A DNA stretch of 64,000 nucleotides. Origin: Ruminococcus sp. (GTDB lineage: Bacteria; Bacillota; Clostridia; Oscillospirales; Ruminococcaceae). The notes beneath the pieces are model-generated. The model saw nothing but the letters and a program-made list of their open reading frames with translations. It searched no databases and was not told the DNA's origin. Location: contig JAFVFL010000011.1 in the NCBI GenBank assembly GCA_017475555.1, forward strand, positions 119,532 to 183,531, in the 5' to 3' direction. Made by a program: the position numbers and the translations under genes. Within the stretch, counting starts at the first letter, position 1. Each line of letters begins with the position of its first letter. This document shows positions 45,430-54,533 of the stretch, in pieces.

Positions 45430-47139
45430 TCATTCTACCCGGATAAGCTTTACCTTATACAGGCTCACTCTCGCACTGTCCTTTCCGCCGATATAGAATA
45501 CAAGCTCTGCGTCATTGTCGTCCTTGGAGTAGGTGAACAGCTCGGAGGTGTACGAGGTCTGAGAGCCTGTACCGACGAGTGTATCGCTGAACTGGATATT
45601 GTTGCTGCTGTCCATGAGAACAAATGGTATCTCCATGCCCTCATCAGCCGAAAAGTCGAACGTAAGCGAGTAAATGCCGTCCTCCTTCATTTCAAGTCCG
45701 GAGATCCTCGTCTGTATAGAGGCAGGTATCTTACCACCGTTGACAACAGTAACGTGGTAGGACTTGTCCCATTCGCTGAAATAATCGCTCATCATTGCAC
45801 CATCGCCGGCAGTTGTGCTGTATTCCGCACCATTCGCAGCATTAAGACCTATCTTATCCGACTCCATGCCGAGAGCCTGACATATCTTATCCGCAAGCAC
45901 GTATGCACTGTTCTGCTGAGTTACCTCAGACGGGTGCCAGTCAGAGCCTACTCCGTCAGCTGTGATGTCGTGAGTGACCGATTCATAGACCATTATACGG
46001 GTATTACCTGTTTTTTTGGTGAAATCTGCGGCAGCCTTTTCGATGTACGGGCAAAGCTCAGTGCAGCCCATAGTGCCGAGGGTGCAGATGATATAGGAAT
46101 CCGGGTTCAGCTCAGAGACAGTACACAGGAAATCGGTGTACGCCGCAGTAAATTCGTCCGATCTGCCCTCAAGGTCTTTGGTTATATAGGAAGCGTCGTT
46201 CGTACCGAGGTTGATAACAACAACGTCATTCTTCTCCTTGGTGAAATCCCACTCCGTCCGGTACGCTTCAGGTGCTCCGTAGTAGATGTAGTTATCCGGT
46301 AGCAGCGAATCGGTATTCTTCTCGTCAGTGCTGGTATAGCCCGAAATTATGCCGTATCCGCTGTAGCACACTGCACTGTAGTCCGCACCGAGCTTCTCAG
46401 CGGTCAGGTATGCGTAGGATTTCATGAAGTTCTCTGTAGAGGTCTTGAAGCTCTCATACTGATTCTCACCCTCAACGCCGTAGGCACAGGTGATAGAGTC
46501 TCCGATGAACTCTATTTTCAGGTTCTTTTCGGCAGTCGGGCGAACGGGTGTTTCCGAGTTGGAATCGGTATTTATCCCGACGACGCCTATAGTACCGTTG
46601 TTGGCTTCTGACAGGTGTATCACCTTAACGCATACTGACCGCTTGTTATCGCCGGAAAACAGCTCGATAGTCTTTTCGCCTTCGCTCATGACCTCGTCGA
46701 GTATGATCTCATCGTCAACGAGCACAGCGTATCTCGGACGGTATTTTTCGTCATTCTTCTCCGAGCCGTCGCAGACGATATTGATGCTTGCTGACCTTGC
46801 GGATACCCTGAATTCGACCGCTGAGCCGCTCTGCACGAGCCATGCGGTATCGTTCTTATCGAGGACTCTGCCGATGTAGTTGACGTTGTCCTCCGTCGCC
46901 ATAGTTGTCGTTTCGGTATACTCCCTGACACCGGCATTCATTGTCTGCCGTGCGATAATAAGGTCGAAGCCGTCCACTCTTCCATCTCCGTTGAAGTCGC
47001 AGAACGCCGGTATATCGCCCTTTCCAAGCAATGAATAAGCAAATTCGGTCAGCTCACCGGCATTCATGCTCCTCTGGACCGGTATAGCTGCCGCAGCACC
47101 TGTGATTACGGCTGCAGCCGCTGCAATCAATTTTTTCAT
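45430..47139 (-). CDS. Secreted CE2-type SGNH esterase with N-terminal dockerin-like segment
   Basis: Predicted acetyl-xylan or acetyl-mannan esterase of 569 aa. Parts: signal peptide (1-27), a single dockerin-like calcium loop (DFNGDGRVDGFDL near 47-59), a jelly-roll domain (about 88-200), an SGNH catalytic domain (about 210-420; IEFIGDSITCAYG with the Ser, NLGTNDASY, and GSDWHPS with Asp and His) and a beta-rich C-terminal module (about 440-569) that resembles carbohydrate-binding modules. The jelly-roll plus SGNH order is that of CE2. Type I dockerins have two loops; only one is clear here, so cohesin binding is uncertain. The gene lies 46 bases after the GH9 cellulase gene. Confidence 0.85.
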   Translation of the reverse strand: MKKLIAAAAAVITGAAAAIPVQRSMNAGELTEFAYSLLGKGDIPAFCDFNGDGRVDGFDLIIARQTMNAGVREYTETTTMATEDNVNYIGRVLDKNDTAWLVQSGSAVEFRVSARSASINIVCDGSEKNDEKYRPRYAVLVDDEIILDEVMSEGEKTIELFSGDNKRSVCVKVIHLSEANNGTIGVVGINTDSNSETPVRPTAEKNLKIEFIGDSITCAYGVEGENQYESFKTSTENFMKSYAYLTAEKLGADYSAVCYSGYGIISGYTSTDEKNTDSLLPDNYIYYGAPEAYRTEWDFTKEKNDVVVINLGTNDASYITKDLEGRSDEFTAAYTDFLCTVSELNPDSYIICTLGTMGCTELCPYIEKAAADFTKKTGNTRIMVYESVTHDITADGVGSDWHPSEVTQQNSAYVLADKICQALGMESDKIGLNAANGAEYSTTAGDGAMMSDYFSEWDKSYHVTVVNGGKIPASIQTRISGLEMKEDGIYSLTFDFSADEGMEIPFVLMDSSNNIQFSDTLVGTGSQTSYTSELFTYSKDDNDAELVFYIGGKDSARVSLYKVKLIRVE

Positions 47140-47185
47140 TTTTTCACTCCTTTTTCTGAAGAAAGGTTTTTTCCCAGATCACCTT

Positions 47186-49921
47186 TTATTTATTGTATTT
47201 TAATTTAATTATCTTATAGATGAACACCAGTACCGAAATGATAACGATGACCGCAGCCGCAGCGATTATGCCGATGATACCAAGCTTGCTGCTGCCTGAG
47301 TCGAGCATTTTCGGTTCAGAATCTGCCGGGTCATCGGCAGTTACAGATGACGATTTGTCGGTCTTGTCAGTTTTGTCGGCTTTCTCGGTTCTGGAGGACT
47401 TTGATGAAGGCTCTTCCGATTTTGCCGGCTTTTCGGTATTTTCCTCGGCAGCAGCTCCTCCGCCGGTCTCGCCGGGGATAATTCCGACAGTCTCCTCAGC
47501 CACGAATCCTGCTATCCACGCAAGTGAGCCGTTCCAGTTTATCGTACACTCGTTCACCGACCAGGCCTCGATATGGTCAAGGTAGCACTTCTGCGGAGCG
47601 ATATTTCCCTTCTTCCAGCCGCTTCCCTGTACCCAGGGATCCTGCATACCGGAGTTCGGGCCGCCGGACATTACACCGGAGGGAGCCTTCGGGAAGCTCT
47701 CGTCAATGAGCCATGACCAGTAGCGGTGGTGGGGGTACTCGACGGCATGAGTGCCGTAGCCTGTAACGTAGGAATAGTCCATCGGGTTTCTGCCGAGGAT
47801 ATAGTCCAGACCGCCGATAACTCCGTCAAGATAGCTGTCCTCGCCGGTAAGAAGATAGGCATATGCCATGACAACGGAGTTGTCCGTTACGAACGAATTG
47901 CTGCCCCAGAGATAGCCTTTATCGCTGTCGTTGTAGGACAGAGTGCTCTGCCCATAGGGAACGCCGTAGCCCTGAGAATCCTCAATTTCAAGGTAATGCC
48001 GGGCGGCAGCAGAAATATTCTCGGTGATTATCTCACTGTCTCCCTTGTCGAAGCTGTCCGGGTTGAGGGCTGCGCTGAATGTACCAAGAGCCGCAGTATT
48101 TCCCCAGTCGAAGCTTCCCACGGTGTCCACGCTCTCACCGCCGCCGAGGGTAGTGGGAACGTCCAGAAAATAGCGGTATTCCGCAGTATCATCGTAGTAA
48201 TCCTCGTTGCCGGTGGTGATGAAAAGCTCCATTGCTGCCCAGTAAAACTCGTCAGTGGCATCATCGTCTCCATATGCACCGCCGCCGACAGATTCATCAA
48301 GCGGAGCGTACATATCCGGGTGCTTTTTAGCCGCAGTGTAGGCATTTTCCGCAGCCTCAAGGCATTCCTGTGCAAAATCCGGGTCGATATCCTCCCAGAG
48401 ACGAGCTGCCTGAGCCCCGCACGCAGCAAGGTTGAGAGTTGCCGCAGTAGTCGGAGGCTTTACGATACGCTTCATCGTATCGTCAGCCGGGGCTATGCCA
48501 AGAGCTGTCCACTTTTCATCGTGAGCCTTGTGGTACGCCATGCCCTGATAATCGCCGGAGCTGACTATCATTTTGAGCATCCATTCCATTTCGTACCTTG
48601 CTTCATCAAGCAGATCGGGATATCCGTTTGAGCTTTCGGGGAGGTACATGGTTCCGTCAGCATAGGCGTCCTCAAAGCCGTATTTCAGGGCAGTTTCGTA
48701 CTGATTCTGCATGAGCCAGAGCGAGAGTCCGCCGTTTACGACATATTTCCCGTGGTCGCCTGCGTCGTACCAGCCGCCTGTAACATCTATAGTGCCGCTG
48801 CTGCCGGAGTAGCCCCATGTCTGCTCTATCTCAGCCATATCCGAGGTATGTCCTGCCGCACGGGCAAGAGCGGACTTGTCGCCGGAGGTGATATACTGAC
48901 TTTCAATAGGTATACCGCTGCGGTTCTGATAGAAATAGTTGAGGGAATCCCAGAGGAGCGACGACCAGACGCTCTCGTCACCGATAGTAAATTCCCGGCT
49001 TTCCGAGCCGTCCTCCGTTTCAATGAAGTATGTTCCGGGCGTGTCAAGACCTGTGAAGTCGAGGGTATGGACAGTATCGCCGGAATCCTCATCAAAGCCG
49101 AAATATTCGCTTTCCCCGGAAAATACAACACTTCCGGAGCTGTCCTTTACTTCAAAGCTGATACCGGAGCCAGTGCTGCTCAGGAGAGTGGCACGCTTAG
49201 CCCTGCCGGTGAAATATCCGACCTGATTGGTGAGGATATCCGCTCTTTCCCACTGCTCCTCAGGCACGTAGTCGTTTTCGTCGCTGGTCAGGTCGATGAG
49301 TGACATATTGTCGAATTTTATGACAGTTCCAGCAGGGAAGCAGTCGCCGTTTGTATACTGTCCGTCTCCGCCGAGGTGGAACGCCCACTCTGCAACATCA
49401 AGCGACTGAGAAGCCGTGAACGTCAGCTCCGCCTTAACGGTCTGGTTCGCCTGTATCGGCAGAAGCTCCCACGTACTTCCGAGGTCGGGGCCGTTGTCTG
49501 CCATGTTGTTGTGCCAGATCTCAACATCGCCGTCAAGGTTGCCTATCTTTGTGTAGTATTTACCGGAATTTGAGGCGGTTATCTCGTAGCTCACCCGGTA
49601 CTGGTGACCGGAGACTATTTTCAGACCTCTGTGGCGGAACTGACAGTCCCACCTGTCCTCACCGCCCCTTGAAGCACCGCCCGGGTTGACGATAGTGATA
49701 TTGTACGTACCGCCGTCAATGGAGAAATCCATTTCACCGGGAGCGGATTCGCAGATATGCCACGGAAGACCTACACCCTCGTCAAAATCGGTCTGACCGA
49801 GCTGCTGACCTGCGTTTGCAGTGAGGGGGATACTGAGTAAAGCCGGGGAGACCGCCGCTGCCATGAGCAGAGCTGCCGAGGCTGCTGAAGCAGCCCGGCT
49901 GCAAATCTTTCTTTTCTTCAT
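47186..49921 (-). CDS. Membrane-anchored GH9 cellulase with CBM4-like module
   Basis: Endoglucanase-type enzyme of 911 aa. Parts: signal peptide (1-37), CBM4-like module (about 40-215), Ig-like CelD N-terminal domain (about 225-315), GH9 catalytic domain (about 325-825) with GGWYDAGDHGKYVVN (catalytic Asps), NPMDYSYVTGYG plus PHHRYW, and SVNECTINWNGSLAW (acid Glu), then a Ser/Lys/Asp-rich linker and a C-terminal membrane span (LGIIGIIAAAAVIVIISVLVFIY) with a Lys-rich tail. There is no dockerin and no LPXTG, so it is anchored directly in the membrane. The ATG at 49921 has AAGGAG about eight bases upstream. Confidence 0.93.
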   Translation of the reverse strand: MKKRKICSRAASAASAALLMAAAVSPALLSIPLTANAGQQLGQTDFDEGVGLPWHICESAPGEMDFSIDGGTYNITIVNPGGASRGGEDRWDCQFRHRGLKIVSGHQYRVSYEITASNSGKYYTKIGNLDGDVEIWHNNMADNGPDLGSTWELLPIQANQTVKAELTFTASQSLDVAEWAFHLGGDGQYTNGDCFPAGTVIKFDNMSLIDLTSDENDYVPEEQWERADILTNQVGYFTGRAKRATLLSSTGSGISFEVKDSSGSVVFSGESEYFGFDEDSGDTVHTLDFTGLDTPGTYFIETEDGSESREFTIGDESVWSSLLWDSLNYFYQNRSGIPIESQYITSGDKSALARAAGHTSDMAEIEQTWGYSGSSGTIDVTGGWYDAGDHGKYVVNGGLSLWLMQNQYETALKYGFEDAYADGTMYLPESSNGYPDLLDEARYEMEWMLKMIVSSGDYQGMAYHKAHDEKWTALGIAPADDTMKRIVKPPTTAATLNLAACGAQAARLWEDIDPDFAQECLEAAENAYTAAKKHPDMYAPLDESVGGGAYGDDDATDEFYWAAMELFITTGNEDYYDDTAEYRYFLDVPTTLGGGESVDTVGSFDWGNTAALGTFSAALNPDSFDKGDSEIITENISAAARHYLEIEDSQGYGVPYGQSTLSYNDSDKGYLWGSNSFVTDNSVVMAYAYLLTGEDSYLDGVIGGLDYILGRNPMDYSYVTGYGTHAVEYPHHRYWSWLIDESFPKAPSGVMSGGPNSGMQDPWVQGSGWKKGNIAPQKCYLDHIEAWSVNECTINWNGSLAWIAGFVAEETVGIIPGETGGGAAAEENTEKPAKSEEPSSKSSRTEKADKTDKTDKSSSVTADDPADSEPKMLDSGSSKLGIIGIIAAAAVIVIISVLVFIYKIIKLKYNK

Positions 49922-49972
49922 TTTTTTACTCCTTATATACCATTTATATACCATTTTCTTTCTGTCAACTAT

Positions 49973-50001
49973 ATTATACATCACTTTTCCGGATATTTCA
50001 A
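49973..50001 (-). promoter_or_regulatory. Promoter of the GH9-CE2 operon
   Basis: Minus-strand TTGAAA, 17 bases, TATAAT. Between it and the ATG lie two direct copies of ATGGTATATAA. Confidence 0.87.
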
Positions 50002-50106
50002 TAGGATATAGAATTTTTTCGGCACAGGCAGCACCGCTTTTGCCGCCCTGCCCGGAGTCCTCTGTCTCATGTAGGTCATTTTCTACAAAAAATATCGCTG
50101 AGGCTA

Positions 50107-50135
50107 TTGCTTTATTTTCGGTTTTGTGGTATAAT
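50107..50135 (+). promoter_or_regulatory. Promoter of the HD hydrolase/GH13 unit
   Basis: TTGCTT, 17 bases, TATAAT. Confidence 0.8.
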
Positions 50136-50166
50136 ATGTTAGTAACTAAGTGAAAGGAGAATCAGT

Positions 50167-50808
50167 ATGCCTGAAAATACCACGGATATCCCGGAAGCTG
50201 AGACTAAAAAGCTCTCTGCACGTGACGAATTCATAAAGATATATACTGAGAATATCAAGCGTCCCGGTGCTGACAAGCTTCTTGAATATCTCAAGCGGAG
50301 TGATTTCTTCACAGCTCCGAGCTCTACCCGCTATCATGGTGCGTATGAGGGAGGGCTCGTCCAGCACAGCGTAAATGTATACCATTGTCTCAAGGACTAC
50401 CTCTCACGTCCCCGGACTAAGGAGCTTTACGGAATGGACTACTCCGAGGAGACTATCGCTCTTGTCTCACTTCTGCACGATGTATGCAAGGTCAATTTTT
50501 ACACCACCGAGCTGCGCAACAAAAAGAATGACGAAACAGGGCAGTGGGAGAAGGTACCGTTCTACACTGTGAATGACAGACTCCCCTACGGACACGGCGA
50601 AAAATCGGTCTATATCCTGTCCGGCTTTTTCTACGGAGAGTCAAGGCTCACCCGTGATGAGGCTTTTGCGATACGCTATCATATGGGCTTTTCGGGTAAT
50701 GAGGACAAGGGAAATATCGGAAAGGCTCTGGAAATGTTCCCGCTCGCACTTGCCCTGAACGTTGCTGATATGGAGGCGGCGTATTTCTTGGAGGGCAGCA
50801 ATAAGTAG
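50167..50808 (+). CDS. HD-domain phosphohydrolase
   Basis: Cytoplasmic protein of 213 aa with an HD metal-dependent phosphohydrolase domain. Ligands are seen in YHGAYEGGLVQHSVNVY (His near 58 and 67) and the HD pair in VSLLHDVCKVNF near 104; a later His in YHMGFSGNED near 175 may be the fourth. Members act on nucleotides or second messengers; the substrate here is not evident. AAAGGAG is eight bases before the ATG. The GH13 gene follows 31 bases on. Confidence 0.85.
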   Translation: MPENTTDIPEAETKKLSARDEFIKIYTENIKRPGADKLLEYLKRSDFFTAPSSTRYHGAYEGGLVQHSVNVYHCLKDYLSRPRTKELYGMDYSEETIALVSLLHDVCKVNFYTTELRNKKNDETGQWEKVPFYTVNDRLPYGHGEKSVYILSGFFYGESRLTRDEAFAIRYHMGFSGNEDKGNIGKALEMFPLALALNVADMEAAYFLEGSNK

Positions 50809-50839
50809 TATAATAAATGATATAAAGGAGAAAATCATT

Positions 50840-52435
50840 ATGAATTGGTACGATAATGCCATAATCTATCACATCTATCCCCTCGGCTTCTGCGGAGCAC
50901 CTAAGTTCAATGACGGCGGTGCGGTCGTACACAGGCTCGATAAGGTGCTTGAATGGATACCGCATTTCAAGGAAATGAACGTTGACGCAATTTATTTCGG
51001 GCCGGTATTTGAATCCGTTGAGCACGGCTATGATACGACGGACTATAAGACCATTGACCGCAGGCTCGGTGACAATAACTCGTTCCGCCACATCTGCGAG
51101 GAGCTTCACGCAAACGGGATACGTGTCATACTCGACGGAGTTTTCAATCATGTCGGAAGAAAGTTCCCGCAGTTCGTAGATATACAGGAAAAGGGGCAGG
51201 GGAGCGGCTACTGCGACTGGTTCCAGAACCTCAATTTCGGCGGCCCCTCACCGTGCGGCGACCCGTTCTGGTATGAGGGCTGGAACGGACACTACAATCT
51301 CGTCAAGCTCAATCTGCGTAATGTCGGCGTGTGCGACCACCTCATCGACGCTGTAAACTACTGGATAGAGGAATTCAAGATAGACGGTATACGCTTTGAT
51401 GCTGCGGACTGCATAGACTTCGACTTCTTCAAGAGGATACGCAGCTTCTGCAAGGGAAAGAGACCTGATTTCTGGCTCATGGGCGAGATAATCCACGGCG
51501 ACTACAACCGCTGGGCTAACCCGGAAATGCTCGACAGCGTTACGAATTACGAATGCTATAAGGGACTTTATTCCTCTCACAATGACAAGAATTACTATGA
51601 GATAGATTACTCTATCAATCGTCAGTCCGGTGCGAACGGCGGCATTTACAGGAATATCAACCTCTACAATTTCGCTGACAACCACGATGTCAACCGCCTT
51701 GCAAGCACTGTGAACAACCAGTCATATCTGCCTCTTATCTATACACTCATGTACACCATGCCGGGTATCCCGTCGATCTATTACGGCAGTGAGTACGGCA
51801 TTCAGGGCAGAAAGGAGAACCACTCTGACGATAATCTCCGCCCGTGCCTGCACCTTGCGGATATGGAGCGTGAGAACATCACACTGTATAAGCATATCGT
51901 AAAGCTCGGACGTGTTTATCGTGCGTATCCTGCACTCCGTACCGGCAGCTATGAGAGAATAAGCATCACCAATCAGCAGCTCCTTTTCAAGAAGGTGCTC
52001 GGCGATCAGGTCATCTACGTTGCACTCAACCTTGCTGACCATGAGTACGACCTCAGCTTCGGTACTCATATGGAGGGACTTGTTGATGTTATCAGCGGAA
52101 GAGCTCTTGAGGTCAATAACGGAAATGCGTTCGTGAAGATGCCGGCTTATTCCTCTATGATAATCGTTGCTGACGATATCGTGAATATCGAGCCTGATGC
52201 TGCACTTGCACGGATAGCTGCGGCAGAGCCCTCACCTGAGCCGGAGCTTATAGAGGGTGCGAGATACCGCCATTTCAAGGGCGGAGAGTATGAGCTCATC
52301 ACAGTTGCCCGCCACAGCGAGGACAACGAGGAGCTTGTTGTTTACAGAAGCCTTTCTGATGGTCAGGTCTGGGCACGCCCTAAGGCGATGTTCATTGGCA
52401 TGGCTGGAGAGGTAAGAAGATTCACAAGGATATGA
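50840..52435 (+). CDS. GH13 alpha-amylase-family enzyme fused to DUF1653
   Basis: Cytoplasmic protein of 531 aa with no signal peptide. The GH13 barrel (about 1-380) has VILDGVFNHVG near 98, the nucleophile in DGIRFDAADC near 180, acid/base in LMGEIIHGDY near 215 and FADNHDVNRL near 278. A beta domain follows to about 455. The last 60 residues (YRHFKGGEYELITVARHSED, then VVYRSLSDGQVWARPKAMF) are a DUF1653 domain, normally a stand-alone small protein. Likely acts on maltodextrin or glycogen fragments; exact specificity is not readable. AAAGGAG is nine bases before the ATG. Confidence 0.88.
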   Translation: MNWYDNAIIYHIYPLGFCGAPKFNDGGAVVHRLDKVLEWIPHFKEMNVDAIYFGPVFESVEHGYDTTDYKTIDRRLGDNNSFRHICEELHANGIRVILDGVFNHVGRKFPQFVDIQEKGQGSGYCDWFQNLNFGGPSPCGDPFWYEGWNGHYNLVKLNLRNVGVCDHLIDAVNYWIEEFKIDGIRFDAADCIDFDFFKRIRSFCKGKRPDFWLMGEIIHGDYNRWANPEMLDSVTNYECYKGLYSSHNDKNYYEIDYSINRQSGANGGIYRNINLYNFADNHDVNRLASTVNNQSYLPLIYTLMYTMPGIPSIYYGSEYGIQGRKENHSDDNLRPCLHLADMERENITLYKHIVKLGRVYRAYPALRTGSYERISITNQQLLFKKVLGDQVIYVALNLADHEYDLSFGTHMEGLVDVISGRALEVNNGNAFVKMPAYSSMIIVADDIVNIEPDAALARIAAAEPSPEPELIEGARYRHFKGGEYELITVARHSEDNEELVVYRSLSDGQVWARPKAMFIGMAGEVRRFTRI

Positions 52436-52455
52436 CGGCTCCCGTATAACAGACG

Positions 52456-52491
52456 ATCCAGACCAATCTCACGTTGGTCTGGATTTTTTTT
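52456..52491 (+). terminator. Terminator after the GH13 gene
   Basis: ATCCAGACCAA and TTGGTCTGGAT (11 bp) around seven bases, followed by eight T. Confidence 0.94.
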
Positions 52492-52552
52492 ATGCCGAGC
52501 CCTGAAGCGGAAACAGACAAAATTACGGGATGAAAAGTGTATCTTCTCAGGC

Positions 52553-53065
52553 TCATTCATTACATAAATGCTCACAGCAGGAGACGAGCATATTCCATGT
52601 TGCACTATCGACCCTGCCGTTCTGGGGAAGTCCGCACCATTGCTGGAACTGACGGACTGCCGCAGCTGTTTCCTCCGTGAAGCTGCCGCATATCTCCGGC
52701 TGCTGCATATTGTCATACCGCCGTCCGATACAGCAGAGCATGACCTGCACCACGTATATCACCTGTCCGGTGTCTCCCGGCTTTGCCACGTAGCCCGGTG
52801 ACGGGAATACCGCATACGGCACCGGCTGGGCACTCAGCATTGACCGGTATACACCCACTATCCTGTTCCATGTCACGGGGTCTGTGCTTCCCGTCTCCGG
52901 CAGTCCGTATTCTCTCTGGAATGCCCTCACTGCTGCTGAGGTGTCACTGTCATATACTCCGCTTGGTATCACCTGCGGAATACTGTCATTCATCAGCGAT
53001 ATTGCGTGCAGATACGTCTGAAGCTCATAGATATGCTGCCGCCGCTGTGCGTTTGTGTATGCCAT
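52553..53065 (-). CDS. Protein with two peptidoglycan-binding domains
   Basis: Protein of 170 aa made of two PG_binding_1 modules (about 10-80 and 95-165), each ending with the AVRAFQREYGLPETGSTDPVTWNRI-like phrase (AVRQFQQWCGLPQNGRVDSATWNML in the second). No signal peptide, membrane span or catalytic domain is visible. The ATG at 53065 has AAAGGAG five bases upstream. It is last of a three-gene unit with the SpoIID-like gene 62 bases before it. Without a signal it may be released at mother-cell lysis or act inside. Confidence 0.85.
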   Translation of the reverse strand: MAYTNAQRRQHIYELQTYLHAISLMNDSIPQVIPSGVYDSDTSAAVRAFQREYGLPETGSTDPVTWNRIVGVYRSMLSAQPVPYAVFPSPGYVAKPGDTGQVIYVVQVMLCCIGRRYDNMQQPEICGSFTEETAAAVRQFQQWCGLPQNGRVDSATWNMLVSCCEHLCNE

Positions 53066-53127
53066 TTCTGCTCCTTTCAATCTGCTCTGTCCGGCTCTGT
53101 TTGCCGGCTTTATCCACTGTATTCACC

Positions 53128-54519
53128 TTATTCAATAGTATAGCCCGGATTCTGATATGGTCTTTTGTCAAAGCCGAACCGCAGGTCTGAATATACCTCC
53201 GCTATCTTATCCCATGTTATCGCCCCGACGTATCCTGACGGGTCAATGCCGAAGGTACGCTGAAATTCCATTACCGCCTGCCGTGTCACCGGCCCGAAGT
53301 AGCCGGTATTGTTCACAGCCGGGATATTAATGTAGGTGGAGTGTATGAATGTGAGGTATTCCTGTATTATACGCACGCTTTCACCGGAATCGCCCTCCTT
53401 CAGAACTGTTCCCGGATAGAGTGCGACTGCTGTGTATTCCGGGCGGACAGTCTCTGCGATACCGCTGTATGCCCGATAAAGGTCGTTTCGTGTAGCACGG
53501 TCAGCAACTCCGGTCTGGGGAAGCCCGAATACTCTCTGGAACGATTTGAGCGATCTTTCAGTTTGCTCGCCGAAATACCCGGTTATCTCCACCGGAGTTA
53601 CTGCCGCATAGTAAGCACCGATAACTGCAAGGTAGTATTGCAGTATGCTCACCTCAATACTCTGCATTCCGATACTAAGATCCTCATTGAACAGCGGTGC
53701 GACCTCCTCAAGCCGTACTCCCTCTGAGTCAAGCTCTGCGATACGCTTTACGCTCGTGTAGATATAGACTATCCTGTTCCATGTCGCCTGACCCACAATG
53801 CCGTCCGGTTCAAGTCCGAAAACGCTCTGGAAGGTACGGACTGCCGATTCAGTCGCTGCGTCGAATATCCCGTCAGCCTGCGGTATCTTGGGTATCGCCG
53901 GGTAGTTGCCGGATATCCTGTTGAGGTATATTTGCAGTGAGCGGACATCATTGCCGGCTGAGCCGAGGGCAAGCTCTATCCCCGGATAGGACGGCATCGC
54001 TGTACGTACCGGGGCATTTTTCACTATCTCGATATCGTCGCCATAGTAGTATTGCAGTATCTCGAAGGGAGTCAGCCCCTGCTCGGCAAGGTCAACTGTA
54101 CCCCACTGGGAAAGTCCTGCACAGGTCGTTGTAGTTCCGTTGCAGAACGCAGTGAACAGCGGCTCTACCGTCCCCTGCCGACGGACGTAATCGTTGAACA
54201 GCTCGTCAACAAGATAGCCGATATTACGGAAATACTCCCTTCCGTTGATGAACTTCTGGTCGTACTGGGTCGTTGCTGTAATGTCGAAATCGTAGCCCCT
54301 CGACCTGTACCATTCGGTATATATCCGGTTCAGGGCAAAGCTGACAATGGCGTAGATATTCGCCCGGAGTGCAGACTCAGGCCATGTGGGGAATATCTCG
54401 CTCGATGCGACGTTCTTTATATACGAAGCGAAATCAAGCGTAACATTCGGTGCGTCAGAGTCCGGAGTTCCGAGGTGTACTGTGATAGTCTCTGGGATAA
54501 AGGGTGTTCCTGACAGCAT
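53128..54519 (-). CDS. SpoIID-like protein with three peptidoglycan-binding domains
   Basis: Protein of 463 aa. The N-terminal half (about 30-165) resembles the SpoIID/LytB domain: FPTWPESALRANIYAIVSFALNR near 42 and CAGLSQWGTVDLAEQGLTPFEILQYYYG near 133. SpoIID is a lytic transglycosylase that cuts denuded glycan during engulfment. Three PG_binding_1 modules follow (about 180-255, 280-355, 370-450), each with a FQ(R/S)xFGL phrase. No signal peptide or membrane anchor is seen, unlike true SpoIID. The gene begins 14 bases after its upstream partner and its ribosome site (GGAGG) overlaps that stop. Confidence 0.85.
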   Translation of the reverse strand: MLSGTPFIPETITVHLGTPDSDAPNVTLDFASYIKNVASSEIFPTWPESALRANIYAIVSFALNRIYTEWYRSRGYDFDITATTQYDQKFINGREYFRNIGYLVDELFNDYVRRQGTVEPLFTAFCNGTTTTCAGLSQWGTVDLAEQGLTPFEILQYYYGDDIEIVKNAPVRTAMPSYPGIELALGSAGNDVRSLQIYLNRISGNYPAIPKIPQADGIFDAATESAVRTFQSVFGLEPDGIVGQATWNRIVYIYTSVKRIAELDSEGVRLEEVAPLFNEDLSIGMQSIEVSILQYYLAVIGAYYAAVTPVEITGYFGEQTERSLKSFQRVFGLPQTGVADRATRNDLYRAYSGIAETVRPEYTAVALYPGTVLKEGDSGESVRIIQEYLTFIHSTYINIPAVNNTGYFGPVTRQAVMEFQRTFGIDPSGYVGAITWDKIAEVYSDLRFGFDKRPYQNPGYTIE

Positions 54520-54533
54520 TTTTCCACCTCCGT

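Noticed and set aside
52497..52556. Terminator for the double PG-binding gene
   Set aside because: The GAGCCTGA/TCAGGGCTC arms are 30-odd bases apart with a bulge and have no T tract.
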